The notes: a model not told the origin generated them from the sequence alone. A stretch of DNA of 37,903 bases from an uncultured Lachnospiraceae bacterium (GCA_947165105.1 CAMUZC010000007.1:1-37903), one strand, 5' to 3'; counted from the first letter of the stretch, positions 8,673 through 17,397 are shown. Numbers and translations are program-made.

Positions 8673-9314
8673 GTGACAACCGAAATTTTTGATTGGCAGG
8701 ATGAAATTAATGAACAAGAATTGAATAAAACTGCACAGGTGTTAGAAAATGGTGGAATTGTTATTTTCCCAACAGAAACTGTGTATGGAATTGGAGCAAA
8801 TGCTTATAATGAAGAGGCGGTCAGAAAAATTTATGAGGTTAAGAATCGTCCAGGTGAAAAGCCTTTAAGCATTTTAGTTTCTGGAATTGATGAAATTGGT
8901 AAATATGCTATTATTGAAAATGATATAGAAAGAAAAATTATTAATAGTTTTATGCCTGGGCCAATTACAATTATATTAAAGAAAAAACAGGGATTATTTG
9001 ATTACATATCATCTGGAAAGAATACAATTGGAGTTAGAATTCCAGACAATAAAATTATTTTAGAAATATTGAATAAATTAAAACTTCCACTTGTTGCACC
9101 AAGCGCAAATATTTCAGGTATGCCAAGTGGAGTGAGTTTAAATGATATTATAAAAGATTTTAACGGTAAAGTTGATGTTTGCATAAATGGAGGAAAGGCA
9201 AAGCTTGGTGAATCATCAACTATAGTAGAAGTTGTTAACGGAGAGCCTGTAATTTTAAGACAAGGAAAAATCACTTTGGAAGAGATAAAAAAGGTTTTGG
9301 AAAGGAAAATGTAA
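8673..9314 (+). CDS. tsaC: Threonylcarbamoyl-AMP synthase (Sua5/YwlC/YrdC family)
   Basis: Makes threonylcarbamoyl-AMP from threonine, bicarbonate and ATP, the first step in t6A37 modification of ANN-decoding tRNAs. The YrdC fold is evident in VIFPTETVYGIGANA, KNRPGEKPLSILV, GPITIILK, VGVRIP-like (IGVRIPDNK) and APSANISGMPSG. The protein ends soon after the YrdC domain and lacks the C-terminal Sua5 domain. I chose the GTG at 8673 because GGAGG lies 10 nt upstream; the open frame extends to 8634 with poor spacing to its AAGGAA. Its stop overlaps the pth start (TAATG). Confidence 0.92.
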   Translation: MTTEIFDWQDEINEQELNKTAQVLENGGIVIFPTETVYGIGANAYNEEAVRKIYEVKNRPGEKPLSILVSGIDEIGKYAIIENDIERKIINSFMPGPITIILKKKQGLFDYISSGKNTIGVRIPDNKIILEILNKLKLPLVAPSANISGMPSGVSLNDIIKDFNGKVDVCINGGKAKLGESSTIVEVVNGEPVILRQGKITLEEIKKVLERKM

Positions 9315-9871
9315 TGTATTTAATAGTAGGTTTAGGAAACCCTGAAACTGATTACGCGAGAACAAGGCATAATATGGGTTTTGATGTAATAAATAAATTA
9401 GCTGAAAAATTTGATATAAATGTAAATAAAAGCAAATTTAAAGCCGAATATGGAACAGGAACAATAAATGGTGAAAAAGTTATTTTAGTTAAACCACAAA
9501 CATTTATGAACTTAAGTGGTGAAGCAGTTCAAGAGTTTGTGAATTTTTATAAGATAGAAAATAAAAATTTATTGATTATTTACGATGATATTGACACTGT
9601 TCCAGGAAAAATTAGAATAAGAAAAGCTGGTGGACCAGGGACACATAATGGGATGAAATCAGTTGTTGGTTGTTTAAATACTACAGATTTTACACGCATA
9701 AGAGTAGGTATTGGAATGCCAAAATTTAAGGATGATTTAATAAATTATGTAATTGGACATGTTCCAGATGACGAATTTGAAGTTCTTCAAAACGGTGTAT
9801 CACATGCTGCTGAAGCTGTTGAAGAAATAATAAAAAATGGGGCAGATGTTGCAATGAACAAATTTAATTGA
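9314..9871 (+). CDS. pth: Peptidyl-tRNA hydrolase
   Basis: Pth cleaves peptidyl-tRNA released from stalled ribosomes. The 185-residue protein has the standard family features: VGLGNP with N9, ARTRHNMGFD with catalytic H19, PQTFMNLSGEAV, LLIIYDDID with the conserved Asp, and KAGGPGTHNGMKS. The start codon overlaps the tsaC stop by one base, so translation is probably coupled. The next gene, rng, follows after 16 bases. Confidence 0.96.
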   Translation: MYLIVGLGNPETDYARTRHNMGFDVINKLAEKFDINVNKSKFKAEYGTGTINGEKVILVKPQTFMNLSGEAVQEFVNFYKIENKNLLIIYDDIDTVPGKIRIRKAGGPGTHNGMKSVVGCLNTTDFTRIRVGIGMPKFKDDLINYVIGHVPDDEFEVLQNGVSHAAEAVEEIIKNGADVAMNKFN

Positions 9872-9887
9872 GCGGAAGGAATGTTGA

Positions 9888-11078
9888 ATGAAGGAAATAT
9901 TAGTAAATAGCTCAGAAGAAAAAAATACGATACTATATGTAGAAGATGGTAATCTATTAGAAAAATACGAAGAATATGATGAATTAGAAAGATTAGAAGG
10001 AAATATTTATTTAGGAAAAGTTGTGGATATATTGCCAGGTATGCAAGCAGCATTTGTTAATATTGGTGATGAAAAGAATGCTTTTTTACATATAAAAGAT
10101 ATTTTACCAAAAGTAAGTAATGAAACTGGAAATAAAAATGAAGACTTAAATAAATACAATATCAATGATTATGTTAAAACTGGTATGCCTATTATTGTAG
10201 AAGTAAAAAAAGATAAGACAGGAAAAAAAGGGGCAAAAGTTTCAACAAATTTAAATATTGCAGGAAAATTTGTTGTAATTATTCCAAATAGTGAGTTTGT
10301 AACAATTTCTCAAAAAATAGAAGATGAAAACGAAATAAAAAGATTGAGTAAAATTGTTAATGACTTGCAAATAAAGAATTATGGAATTATTATAAGAACT
10401 TCAGCTGTAAATGCATCAGAAATTCAAATAGAAGAAGATATTAAGGACGTTATTAATATATATGAAAGTGTAAAAGATAAGGCAAGTCAAATTGCAAATA
10501 ATAAAGATTTTGAGCCTTCGCTATTATATGAAAAAGGAAATGTTGTAAAAAGACTATTGATAGATATTGGACATCAAGGACTAGATAAAGTTTTGACAAA
10601 TAATAAATTTGTTTATCAAAACGTAAAAAAATTAGCAGAGCAAAGTAAATTAAAAGTTGAGGTAAAATTCATTGAAGAAGATGACATTTTAGATATATAC
10701 AATTTAAGAAGACAAATTGAAAAAATTTCTAATCGAAAAATATGGCTTAAATGCGGAGGGTTTATTACAATAGATCAAACAGAAGCACTTACAGCTATTG
10801 ATGTAAATACGGGGAAATTTACAGGCAAGGAAAGTATTGAAAAAACAGTGTTAAAAGTAAATTCTGAAGCTACCATAGAAATTGCGAAGCAAATTAGAGC
10901 TAGAGATATTGGTGGAATTGTTATTATTGATTATATTGATATGGATAATAAAGAAGATGAAGAAATTATACAAAATCTATTATTGGAAAATCTTAAAAAA
11001 GATAGAGCAAAAACACAAGTTGTTGGATTTACCAAATTACATTTATTAGAAATGACAAGAAAACATATATGTAGTTAA
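9888..11078 (+). CDS. rng: Ribonuclease E/G family protein, short at the C-terminus
   Basis: A 396-residue RNase G-type endoribonuclease that cleaves single-stranded RNA with 5'-monophosphate preference. The S1 RNA-binding segment (about 36-125; GNIYLGKVVDILPGMQAAFVNIG) and the catalytic DNase I-like domain with both metal-binding aspartate motifs (AIDVNTGKF and GIVIIDYIDM) are present. Reading stops right after LLEMTRKHICS; most family members continue for 60-90 residues through a CPxC zinc-link and a dimerisation domain. No other frame downstream restores it. The gene is followed by a strong terminator and by DNA of different composition, so a 3' truncation by recombination is plausible, but a naturally short lineage form is possible. 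Confidence 0.85.
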   Translation: MKEILVNSSEEKNTILYVEDGNLLEKYEEYDELERLEGNIYLGKVVDILPGMQAAFVNIGDEKNAFLHIKDILPKVSNETGNKNEDLNKYNINDYVKTGMPIIVEVKKDKTGKKGAKVSTNLNIAGKFVVIIPNSEFVTISQKIEDENEIKRLSKIVNDLQIKNYGIIIRTSAVNASEIQIEEDIKDVINIYESVKDKASQIANNKDFEPSLLYEKGNVVKRLLIDIGHQGLDKVLTNNKFVYQNVKKLAEQSKLKVEVKFIEEDDILDIYNLRRQIEKISNRKIWLKCGGFITIDQTEALTAIDVNTGKFTGKESIEKTVLKVNSEATIEIAKQIRARDIGGIVIIDYIDMDNKEDEEIIQNLLLENLKKDRAKTQVVGFTKLHLLEMTRKHICS

Positions 11079-11103
11079 GCTTAATTTGATACCCGTAAAT
11101 AGA

Positions 11104-11135
11104 AAAAGACCAAGCTATAAAAAGCTTGGTCTTTT
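11104..11135. terminator. Bidirectional terminator between rng and the Cys-rich minus-strand gene
   Basis: A perfect 13-bp stem (AAAAGACCAAGCT at 11104-11116 with AGCTTGGTCTTTT at 11123-11135) and a 6-nt loop. It carries A-rich and T-rich flanks on both strands, so it can stop both convergent transcripts. Confidence 0.92.
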
Positions 11136-11139
11136 GAGT

Positions 11140-11472
11140 TTAAAGAACGTAGAAGCCTGAGTCCTTTAATTTTGCTCCGTGTGGGCAGATATCCTTCCCA
11201 TACATAAAACAATGTCTAACAAGGGCGGGACACCGGGCATGGCAGGATTCAACAAATTTCTTGCTTATGTTTCCTGCTTCATCCTCTATTTCAACATATC
11301 CGCCGTAGCTTATTTTGACATGTTCACCAGTGTTAAGTTTAAAACCATACTGTTTTACGATGTTGGGGTGTTTGAAGTAATCTGTATGACCAAATCCTGG
11401 AATTACACCGATTACCTGATTGGTTTCAGCCCGTGTTACGGTTCCGTCAGAGTCAATTATTATTTTATACAT
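11140..11472 (-). CDS. Cys/His-rich hypothetical protein of foreign base composition
   Basis: A 110-residue protein I do not recognise. The N-terminal half looks beta-rich and hydrophilic (MYKIIIDSDGTVTRAETNQV). The C-terminal third holds CHARC, HC and CPHG, a Cys/His cluster that could bind zinc. It has an AAGGAGG site 8 nt before the ATG and its own consensus promoter at 11567-11595, so it is a genuine, probably well expressed gene. The GC content here is visibly higher than in flanking genes and codons such as GGC, CCG and TAC are more frequent, which points to horizontal transfer. It is convergent with rng and sealed off by a terminator. Confidence 0.75.
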   Translation of the reverse strand: MYKIIIDSDGTVTRAETNQVIGVIPGFGHTDYFKHPNIVKQYGFKLNTGEHVKISYGGYVEIEDEAGNISKKFVESCHARCPALVRHCFMYGKDICPHGAKLKDSGFYVL

Positions 11473-11475
11473 AAT

Positions 11476-11566
11476 TATGCCTCCTTAGGCTGTGTGGTTT
11501 GGCGTCTATACTTATAGTTACCACGAAGCTAAAAGTACGTGTGAGCTTTTGCTCTTACTGGGAAAG
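11476..11566 (-). promoter_or_regulatory. Structured 5' leader of the Cys-rich gene
   Basis: The transcript from the promoter at 11567-11595 has a leader of nearly 90 nt. It contains a GAGCAAAAGCTC hairpin, a CACG...CGTG pairing, and GCCTAAGGAGGC, a small stem-loop that holds the Shine-Dalgarno in its loop and 3' arm. This could regulate translation. I do not recognise it as a known riboswitch, and the RBS stem is only 4 bp. Confidence 0.35.
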
Positions 11567-11595
11567 ATTATATCACAATATCTGTTTTATGTCAA
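11567..11595 (-). promoter_or_regulatory. Consensus sigma-A promoter of the Cys-rich gene
   Basis: TTGACA (11595-11590) and TATAAT (11572-11567) on the minus strand, exactly 17 bases apart. Both hexamers are perfect, unusually strong for this window. Confidence 0.85.
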
Positions 11596-11658
11596 ATTGA
11601 ATATCTTTTTGCAGGTAGTGATTAAAAAATGAAAGTGAAATAAAAAAATAAAAAAGTA

Positions 11659-11687
11659 TTTACAAATAAGAAAATCCGTGCTAGAAT
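11659..11687 (+). promoter_or_regulatory. Sigma-A promoter upstream of the decayed stretch and WG-repeat gene
   Basis: TTTACA (11659-11664) and TAGAAT (11682-11687) with a 17-base spacer. It diverges from the promoter of the Cys-rich gene. Its original gene seems to be the broken reading frame at 11797-11967; the WG-repeat gene starts about 410 bases further on. Confidence 0.6.
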
Positions 11688-11796
11688 ATAAAACAATTAA
11701 AATTTTAATTCAAAAAATTTAATCATTTGGGAAATATAATTTTAGTTCTCCCAATATTTTCATGAAAGTTTAGATTATAAAACAAAGAAGGTGATG

Positions 11797-11967
11797 CTTA
11801 TACGGTAATTTTTTATATACCAGAACTGGCAGAATAATAGTATGTTTTGCAACAACAATAATTATTTATTCAGTTATATTATGTATTTACAATGCTTCAA
11901 ATAATAAAGTTGTAAGAGAAAATGAGGAAAATAGAGGAAAAAGTTTGCAGTCATTCATTGACAGATG
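11797..11967 (+). pseudogene. Remnant of a small membrane-anchored protein gene
   Basis: After a GAAGGTG site an ATG opens a frame that stops after four codons. A neighbouring frame then reads a hydrophobic segment (TGRIIVCFATTIIIYSVILC) followed by a charged tail to a stop near 11967. This looks like the N-terminal anchor of a frameshifted, 3'-deleted gene. The rest of the 11690-12100 gap is AT-rich with no open frame, RNA gene or terminator that I can support. Confidence 0.3.
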
Positions 11968-12106
11968 AAAATATAGCCTATATAATGGATTAAGAGAATA
12001 TCGCAAATATAGTATTTTCAATATTTTAGAGATTAAATGAATCATAAATTAAGAGATAAAATATCACAACAATTTTAAATCAAAAGAAAAATTTAGAGGT
12101 GTGTGT

Positions 12107-13846
12107 ATGAAGAAAAAAACTGTTTTTATTATTATTGGTATTATTTGTATAATTTTGGCAACTACTATTTCAATAATTGCAATAAGAAACAAAAAGCCTA
12201 ATCTCGATTATCAACTTGAGGTAGTAAGTGAAATTAATTATATGGTGTTTATGGATAATAACAAATATGGAGTTATTAATAAAAATGGTGAAATTATAAT
12301 TGAATCAAAATATGATGAAATTCAAATTCCAAATCCTTCAAAGCCACTGTTTATATGTAAGTATGATTATGATACTGAAAAAAATCAATATAAAATTAAA
12401 GTCTTAAATGAAAAATCAGAGCAAATATTATATCAATATGTAATTGTAGAAGCAATAGAACTGAATTCAGGAATAAGCCCAATTCCATACGAAAAAAGTG
12501 TGTTGAAATTTGTTGATAATAATAAATATGGATTAATTGACTTCAATGGAAAAGTAATAGCAAAACCAAACTATGATGAAATTAATAGTTTTGATTATAA
12601 CGAAGGTTTACTTCTAGTAAAAAAAGACAATAAATACGGCGTTATCAATATAAATGGTGTAACTGTAGTTAAAGAAGAATATGATAAAATAGAATCCGAT
12701 GGATATTACGAAGATAATGAAACTCAGTATAAAAAATCAGGTTTTATAGTAGGAAAAAATAAAGACAATTCAATAAAATATGGATATATAAACCGAAATG
12801 CAGAACTAGTTTTAGATACAAAATATGAACAAATCGATAGAATAGAGAATCCAGAAAAAAATAATGATATATACCTAATTGCTATTGAAAATGGACAAGC
12901 TGGGTTCTATAAAAATAAAGATAATATAATTAAACATGAGTATGAGGACATTGAATATGATAAAAACAATAAGTGTTTAGTGTTACAAAAAAATTCTAAA
13001 CAAGGCTTAGCAGACTTTAATGGCAATATTCAAATTGAATTGAAATATGATAACATAATTATTTCAGGAAAATATGTAAATGCTCAAAGTGGTGATAATA
13101 TAGAAGTTTTTGATTATAGCACAAAACAAAAAATCAATTATGACAATGTTATAGGGCTAAATCAAACATCATCTGAAAAGTATTCGATTGCAATTACAGA
13201 TAATGAAACATTTAAAATAATTGATAATGAAAATAAGGAATTAAAAACACGAGAGTATCAATATCTGGAATATATATATGGTGATTACTTTATTACATAT
13301 AAGAATAAAAAATTTGGAATTATCAATTCAAATGGTGATAAAATTGTAGATTTTAAATATGATTCTATACAAAAAATACCTAATACAAATTTGGTACAAG
13401 CTGTTATATTTAGTAAAAATACAACAGATTTAATCAAAGATGAAAAAGTGATATTGAGCATGAAGAATGCTGAAATATTGATTAAAGAAAACTTTTTGAT
13501 TATAAGTTCTGATTCAAAAAGAATGTATATTAATTTTGATGGAGAAATAATTGAAAATAAGAATTTATTTGAATCAAAATTATATGCATACAATCAGTCA
13601 GGAAAATGGGGCTTTATGAACAACAATGGTGAAGGTGTTATAGAATGTAACTACGATTTTGTAACAGAATTTAATTCAAATGGTTTTGCAGGAATTAAGC
13701 AAAATGGAAAATGGGGAGTAATTAATGTTGATGGAGAAATTATAGTAGAACCTAAATATGAAATTAATTCAAATAGCCCTAATTTTATTGGAAAGTACTA
13801 CGAGTTAGATAAGGGATATGGATATAACTATTACGTTTGTCAGTAA
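12107..13846 (+). CDS. WG-repeat protein with N-terminal membrane anchor
   Basis: A 579-residue protein. One membrane span (residues about 3-25) is followed by repeated WG/KWG-type beta units along the whole length, seen as NNKYGVINKNGEIIIESKYDEI, NNKYGLIDFNGKVIAKPNYDEI, DNKYGVININGVTVV, KKFGIINSNGDKIVDFKYD, SGKWGFMNNNGEGVIECNYDF and NGKWGVINVDGEIIVEPKYE. About ten units can be recognised, some degenerate in the middle. Such proteins are usually surface or extracytoplasmic; their ligands are not known. The ATG at 12107 is preferred (AGAGG 7 nt upstream) over the GTG at 12101. It stands alone between a decayed region and the ynbB-like gene, typical of accessory genes. Confidence 0.85.
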   Translation: MKKKTVFIIIGIICIILATTISIIAIRNKKPNLDYQLEVVSEINYMVFMDNNKYGVINKNGEIIIESKYDEIQIPNPSKPLFICKYDYDTEKNQYKIKVLNEKSEQILYQYVIVEAIELNSGISPIPYEKSVLKFVDNNKYGLIDFNGKVIAKPNYDEINSFDYNEGLLLVKKDNKYGVININGVTVVKEEYDKIESDGYYEDNETQYKKSGFIVGKNKDNSIKYGYINRNAELVLDTKYEQIDRIENPEKNNDIYLIAIENGQAGFYKNKDNIIKHEYEDIEYDKNNKCLVLQKNSKQGLADFNGNIQIELKYDNIIISGKYVNAQSGDNIEVFDYSTKQKINYDNVIGLNQTSSEKYSIAITDNETFKIIDNENKELKTREYQYLEYIYGDYFITYKNKKFGIINSNGDKIVDFKYDSIQKIPNTNLVQAVIFSKNTTDLIKDEKVILSMKNAEILIKENFLIISSDSKRMYINFDGEIIENKNLFESKLYAYNQSGKWGFMNNNGEGVIECNYDFVTEFNSNGFAGIKQNGKWGVINVDGEIIVEPKYEINSNSPNFIGKYYELDKGYGYNYYVCQ

Positions 13847-13938
13847 TAGTTATTATAATAAACAAGCGATAAATTTTTATATAAGTTATAAATCATATAA
13901 TAAATTATTAAATGAATGAAAAGTAAAGGAGTAAAGAA

Positions 13939-15180
13939 ATGTATAAGGAATTAGGAATTAGTGATGATGTAGTAGAATTATCAAAAAAAGTTGAAAAAGA
14001 TATTGAAGGAGTTTTTAAAGAAATTGATGAAGTGTGTGAGTACAATACTGCAAAAGTTTTAAAGGCATTTCAAAAATATAACATATCTGACATGCATTTT
14101 GGAACAACAACAGGTTATGGTTATGGTGATGTCGGAAGAGATACTGCAGAAAAAGTTTTTGCAGAAGTTTTAGGAGCAGAAGATTGTTTAGTTAGAAATC
14201 AATTTATTTCTGGAAGTCATGCTTTAACAGTAGCATTATTTGCATTTTTACGTCCTGGAGATACAATGCTTAGTATTTGTGGAAAACCATATGATACATT
14301 AGATAAGGTTATTGGAATTGAAGAAAATAACAGCTCTCTTAAATCTTTTGGAGTGAAATATGAACAAATAGATATGGTTGACAATGATTTTGATTACGAA
14401 AAAATTAAAGAAAGAGTTTCAAAAGGAAATGTGAAATTAATTGAAATTCAACGTTCAAGAGGCTATGCTACACGTAAGAGTATTACTTTAGACAAAATTG
14501 AAAAGGTTATAAAATTAATAAAAGAAAACAACAAAGATGTAATAATAATGATAGATAATTGCTATGGTGAGTTTGTAGAAAAATATGAACCTACAGCCAT
14601 TGGTGCTGATGTTATTGTTGGTTCTTTAATTAAAAACCTAGGTGGAGGAATTGCAACTAATGGAGCTTATATTGCTGGAAGAAGTGATCTAGTTGAATTA
14701 GCAGCTGAAAGATTAACTGTTCCAGGTCAAGGTAAAGAAGTTGGACCTAGCCAAGGAGTGAATAGATCTATTTTACAAGGTTTATTTATGGCTCCAAGTG
14801 TTGTTAGAAGTAGTTTGAAAACTGCGGTTTTTGCTAGTAAGATGCTAGAAGATTTAGGATTTAAAACAGTTCCAAGATTTGATGAAAGAAGATCTGATAT
14901 AGTTCAAACTATTGAATTTGGAAATGCAGACAGTGTTATAAAGTATTGCCAAGGAATACAAATGGGTTCTCCTGTTGATTCTAATTCTGTTCCAGAACCT
15001 TGGGATATGCCTGGTTATACAGATAAAGTAATTATGGCTGCAGGTGCTTTTACACAAGGGTCTTCTATTGAACTTTCTTGTGATGCACCTATTAGACCAC
15101 CTTATATTGCATTTATGCAAGGTGGACTTACATATGAGTATGGTAAGTTTGGGGTTATGAGAGCTATTTCGAATTTATAG
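13939..15180 (+). CDS. PLP-dependent YnbB/methionine gamma-lyase-family protein
   Basis: A 413-residue fold-type I aminotransferase-like protein of the family often named methionine gamma-lyase family or aluminium resistance protein (Bacillus YnbB). Signatures are HFGTTTGYGYGDVGRDT near residue 53, LVRNQFISGSHALTVALF, IQRSRGYATR, and IVGSLIKNLGGGIA with K232 as the likely PLP lysine. The C-terminal PYIAFMQGGLTYEYGKFGV is typical. The real substrate of this family is uncertain. The start follows AAAGGAG. It begins a three-gene plus-strand run with the flavoprotein and yigZ. Confidence 0.9.
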   Translation: MYKELGISDDVVELSKKVEKDIEGVFKEIDEVCEYNTAKVLKAFQKYNISDMHFGTTTGYGYGDVGRDTAEKVFAEVLGAEDCLVRNQFISGSHALTVALFAFLRPGDTMLSICGKPYDTLDKVIGIEENNSSLKSFGVKYEQIDMVDNDFDYEKIKERVSKGNVKLIEIQRSRGYATRKSITLDKIEKVIKLIKENNKDVIIMIDNCYGEFVEKYEPTAIGADVIVGSLIKNLGGGIATNGAYIAGRSDLVELAAERLTVPGQGKEVGPSQGVNRSILQGLFMAPSVVRSSLKTAVFASKMLEDLGFKTVPRFDERRSDIVQTIEFGNADSVIKYCQGIQMGSPVDSNSVPEPWDMPGYTDKVIMAAGAFTQGSSIELSCDAPIRPPYIAFMQGGLTYEYGKFGVMRAISNL

Positions 15181-15267
15181 TCTCAGTATGGAAACGGAGA
15201 AGTTTAACCTTTCTTGCGCTATGGTTTAATAGAATAATTAAATTCGAAAGTGAAGGAGTGAGAGAAA

Positions 15268-16599
15268 ATGAAAGTAGTTATTGTGGGCGGAGGGCCTGCG
15301 GGGATGATGGCTGGTATTTCTGCGGCAAGAAGCGGGAATGAAGTTGTTATTCTAGAAAAAATGAATATGTTTGGAAAGAAGCTTCTAATTACTGGTAAAG
15401 GAAGATGTAATATTACTAGTAGTTTGGATATGTCTGAATTTATTCAAAACATTCCAGGAAACGGAAGATTTCTATTTAGTTGTTTTGAACAGTTTACTAA
15501 TAAAGATATAATTGATTTTATGGAAAAGCATGGAGTTAAAGTTAAAGAGGAAAGAGGCAATAGAATTTTTCCAGTTAGTGATAAATCAGTTGATGTTTTA
15601 AATGCTTTTTTAAGCGAGTTACGAAAATTAAATGTCAAATTAATTACATCTGCCAAAGTTGAAAGAATTATCACTAATCAAGTTGATAATGAATCAAAAC
15701 TAAGAACTGTTGAAGGTGTAGAATTTATTAAAGATAGTAAAAAGTGTATAGAAAAAGCCGATAAAGTAATCATAGCAACTGGTGGAAATAGCTATCAAGC
15801 TACAGGTTCTACAGGGGATGGATATAAAATGGCAAGAGATTTAGGACACACAATAACTGATATAGTTCCTTCTTTGGTTCCTGTTGAATCTAATAATATA
15901 AGAGAAATTGAAAAAAATAATAAATGTGTTTATGAAAGTAAATATACAAATTCTCTAGAATTATGCAAAGCTTTACAAGGATTAAGCTTAAAAAATGTTC
16001 AAATAAAATTCGAAGATCTTGAAAAGAACAAGGCAATTTATGAAGATTTTGGAGAAATGATTTTTACTCATTTTGGTGTTTCTGGACCAACAATTTTAAG
16101 TGGTTCTGCTCATCTTTTAAGATATAAAAACATAAAAGAGTTATTAAAATGTGGAAAAGTTGTACTAAAAATTGATTTAAAACCAGCATTAAGTTTAGAA
16201 AAATTAGACAGCAGGGTTTTAAGAGATTTTGAAAAGGAAAAAAATAAGTGCTTTAAAAATTCTTTAGACGAATTATTACCTCAAAAATTAATTGAACCTG
16301 TTATTATTCTTTCAGGCATAGATGGAAATAAAAAGGTAAATGAGATTACAAAACAAGAAAGAGCTACATTGGTTAATTTGCTTAAGAATTTTACAGTTGT
16401 AATTAGTGACTTTAGACCAATTAATGAAGCAATTGTTACGTCAGGAGGAGTGTCTATCAAAGAGATAAATCCTAAAACTATGGAATCTAAATTGGTGAAT
16501 GGATTGTTTTTAGCTGGCGAAGTTATTGATGTAGATGCTTATACTGGTGGATTCAATTTACAGATTGCATATTCTACAGGGTTTGTTGCTGGAAAATAA
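15268..16599 (+). CDS. BaiN/YhiN-type NAD(P)/FAD-dependent oxidoreductase
   Basis: A 443-residue flavoprotein of the HI0933-like family. The N-terminal Rossmann motif is VVIVGGGPAGMMA (3-15), followed by GKKLLITGKGRCNITS, which is diagnostic. IIATGGNSYQATGSTGDGY and the C-terminal GLFLAGEVIDVDAYTGGFN provide the remaining FAD contacts. Family members include BaiN, proposed in bile-acid dehydroxylation, but most have no proven substrate, so no reaction is assigned. It has a GGAGTGAG site 8 nt before the ATG. The family is common in Clostridia. Confidence 0.92.
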   Translation: MKVVIVGGGPAGMMAGISAARSGNEVVILEKMNMFGKKLLITGKGRCNITSSLDMSEFIQNIPGNGRFLFSCFEQFTNKDIIDFMEKHGVKVKEERGNRIFPVSDKSVDVLNAFLSELRKLNVKLITSAKVERIITNQVDNESKLRTVEGVEFIKDSKKCIEKADKVIIATGGNSYQATGSTGDGYKMARDLGHTITDIVPSLVPVESNNIREIEKNNKCVYESKYTNSLELCKALQGLSLKNVQIKFEDLEKNKAIYEDFGEMIFTHFGVSGPTILSGSAHLLRYKNIKELLKCGKVVLKIDLKPALSLEKLDSRVLRDFEKEKNKCFKNSLDELLPQKLIEPVIILSGIDGNKKVNEITKQERATLVNLLKNFTVVISDFRPINEAIVTSGGVSIKEINPKTMESKLVNGLFLAGEVIDVDAYTGGFNLQIAYSTGFVAGK

Positions 16600-16627
16600 G
16601 AGCTTATTCTATTGAAAGGGGAAAAAA

Positions 16628-17254
16628 ATGTTTTTTACGATAGAAGAGGAAAAATTAGAAGAAGAAATTGTTGAAAAGAAATCAAAATTCATAGGAACTT
16701 TATTTTATATAACAAGTGAAGAACAGGCTCAAGAAATCATAAAAAAAGTAAAAAAACAGTATTATGATGCTAGACACAATTGTTTTGCGTATAGAGTAAT
16801 GACAGAAAATGGCGTAGTTGAAAGATTTAGTGATGATGGTGAACCAAGTGGAACTGCTGGTGGACCAATGCTTAATATTCTATCTAAAAATAATTTGTGT
16901 AACGTTCTTATAATTGTAACAAGATATTTTGGTGGAATACTACTTGGTACAGGAGGGTTAGTTAGAGCATATTCAGATGCTACAACAAAAGTTATTGAAA
17001 GTGCAACACTAGCAAATGAAACTATGGGCTTGGAAGTGGAAGTTGTTATAGATTATAATGGATTAGAATTGCTTAAATATTACTGCAAAAATAATAATAT
17101 TAATATTGCTAATACTGTATATGAAGATAATATAAAATGCTATTTAGAAGTAACAAAAGAAGAACTTGATAATTTACTAGATAATAATAAGAATAATTGT
17201 AATATTATAGAATATAATGTTATCGAAACCAAAAACATAAGAAAAAAATGTTAA
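16628..17254 (+). CDS. yigZ: YigZ/IMPACT-family protein
   Basis: A 208-residue member of the UPF0029/YigZ family, related to eukaryotic IMPACT. The conserved N-terminal domain shows ARHNCFAYRV, RFSDDGEPSGTAGGPML and IIVTRYFGGILLGTGGLVRAYSDA. A ferredoxin-like C-terminal domain follows (about 135-200). The family is thought to bind nucleic acid or ribosomes, but its role in bacteria is not established. The start follows GAAAGGGG. The gene ends 17 bases before the repeat-rich spo0A control region. Confidence 0.93.
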   Translation: MFFTIEEEKLEEEIVEKKSKFIGTLFYITSEEQAQEIIKKVKKQYYDARHNCFAYRVMTENGVVERFSDDGEPSGTAGGPMLNILSKNNLCNVLIIVTRYFGGILLGTGGLVRAYSDATTKVIESATLANETMGLEVEVVIDYNGLELLKYYCKNNNINIANTVYEDNIKCYLEVTKEELDNLLDNNKNNCNIIEYNVIETKNIRKKC

Positions 17255-17270
17255 CAATAATACACCATCT

Positions 17271-17370
17271 GGAAAAAATTTACAATAAATGGAAAAAATT
17301 TCCAAAAAGTATTGCAAATTTTCAAAACAAATAATATAATTTGAATTGTAAAATTTTTCCAATTTTACAA
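17271..17370 (+). promoter_or_regulatory. spo0A promoter and operator-like repeats
   Basis: TTGCAA (17312-17317) and TATAAT (17335-17340) with a 17-base spacer form a sigma-A promoter. Upstream, GGAAAAAATTT occurs at 17271 and again at 17291, exactly 20 bases apart, the second as part of the palindrome GGAAAAAATTTCC. A reversed copy (GGAAAAATTT, minus strand) lies at 17360-17351, inside an inverted repeat TTGTAAAA (17346-17353) / TTTTACAA (17363-17370) that spans the likely transcription start. The arrangement suggests a repressor or global regulator; no known consensus is claimed. Confidence 0.65.
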
Positions 17371-17397
17371 AATAATTAAACAGGAGGATGAAAAAAG

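Noticed and set aside
11179..11517. 112-codon plus-strand frame opposite the Cys-rich gene
   Set aside because: It lacks a ribosome site and promoter, whereas the minus-strand frame has an AAGGAGG site, a consensus promoter and a terminator.
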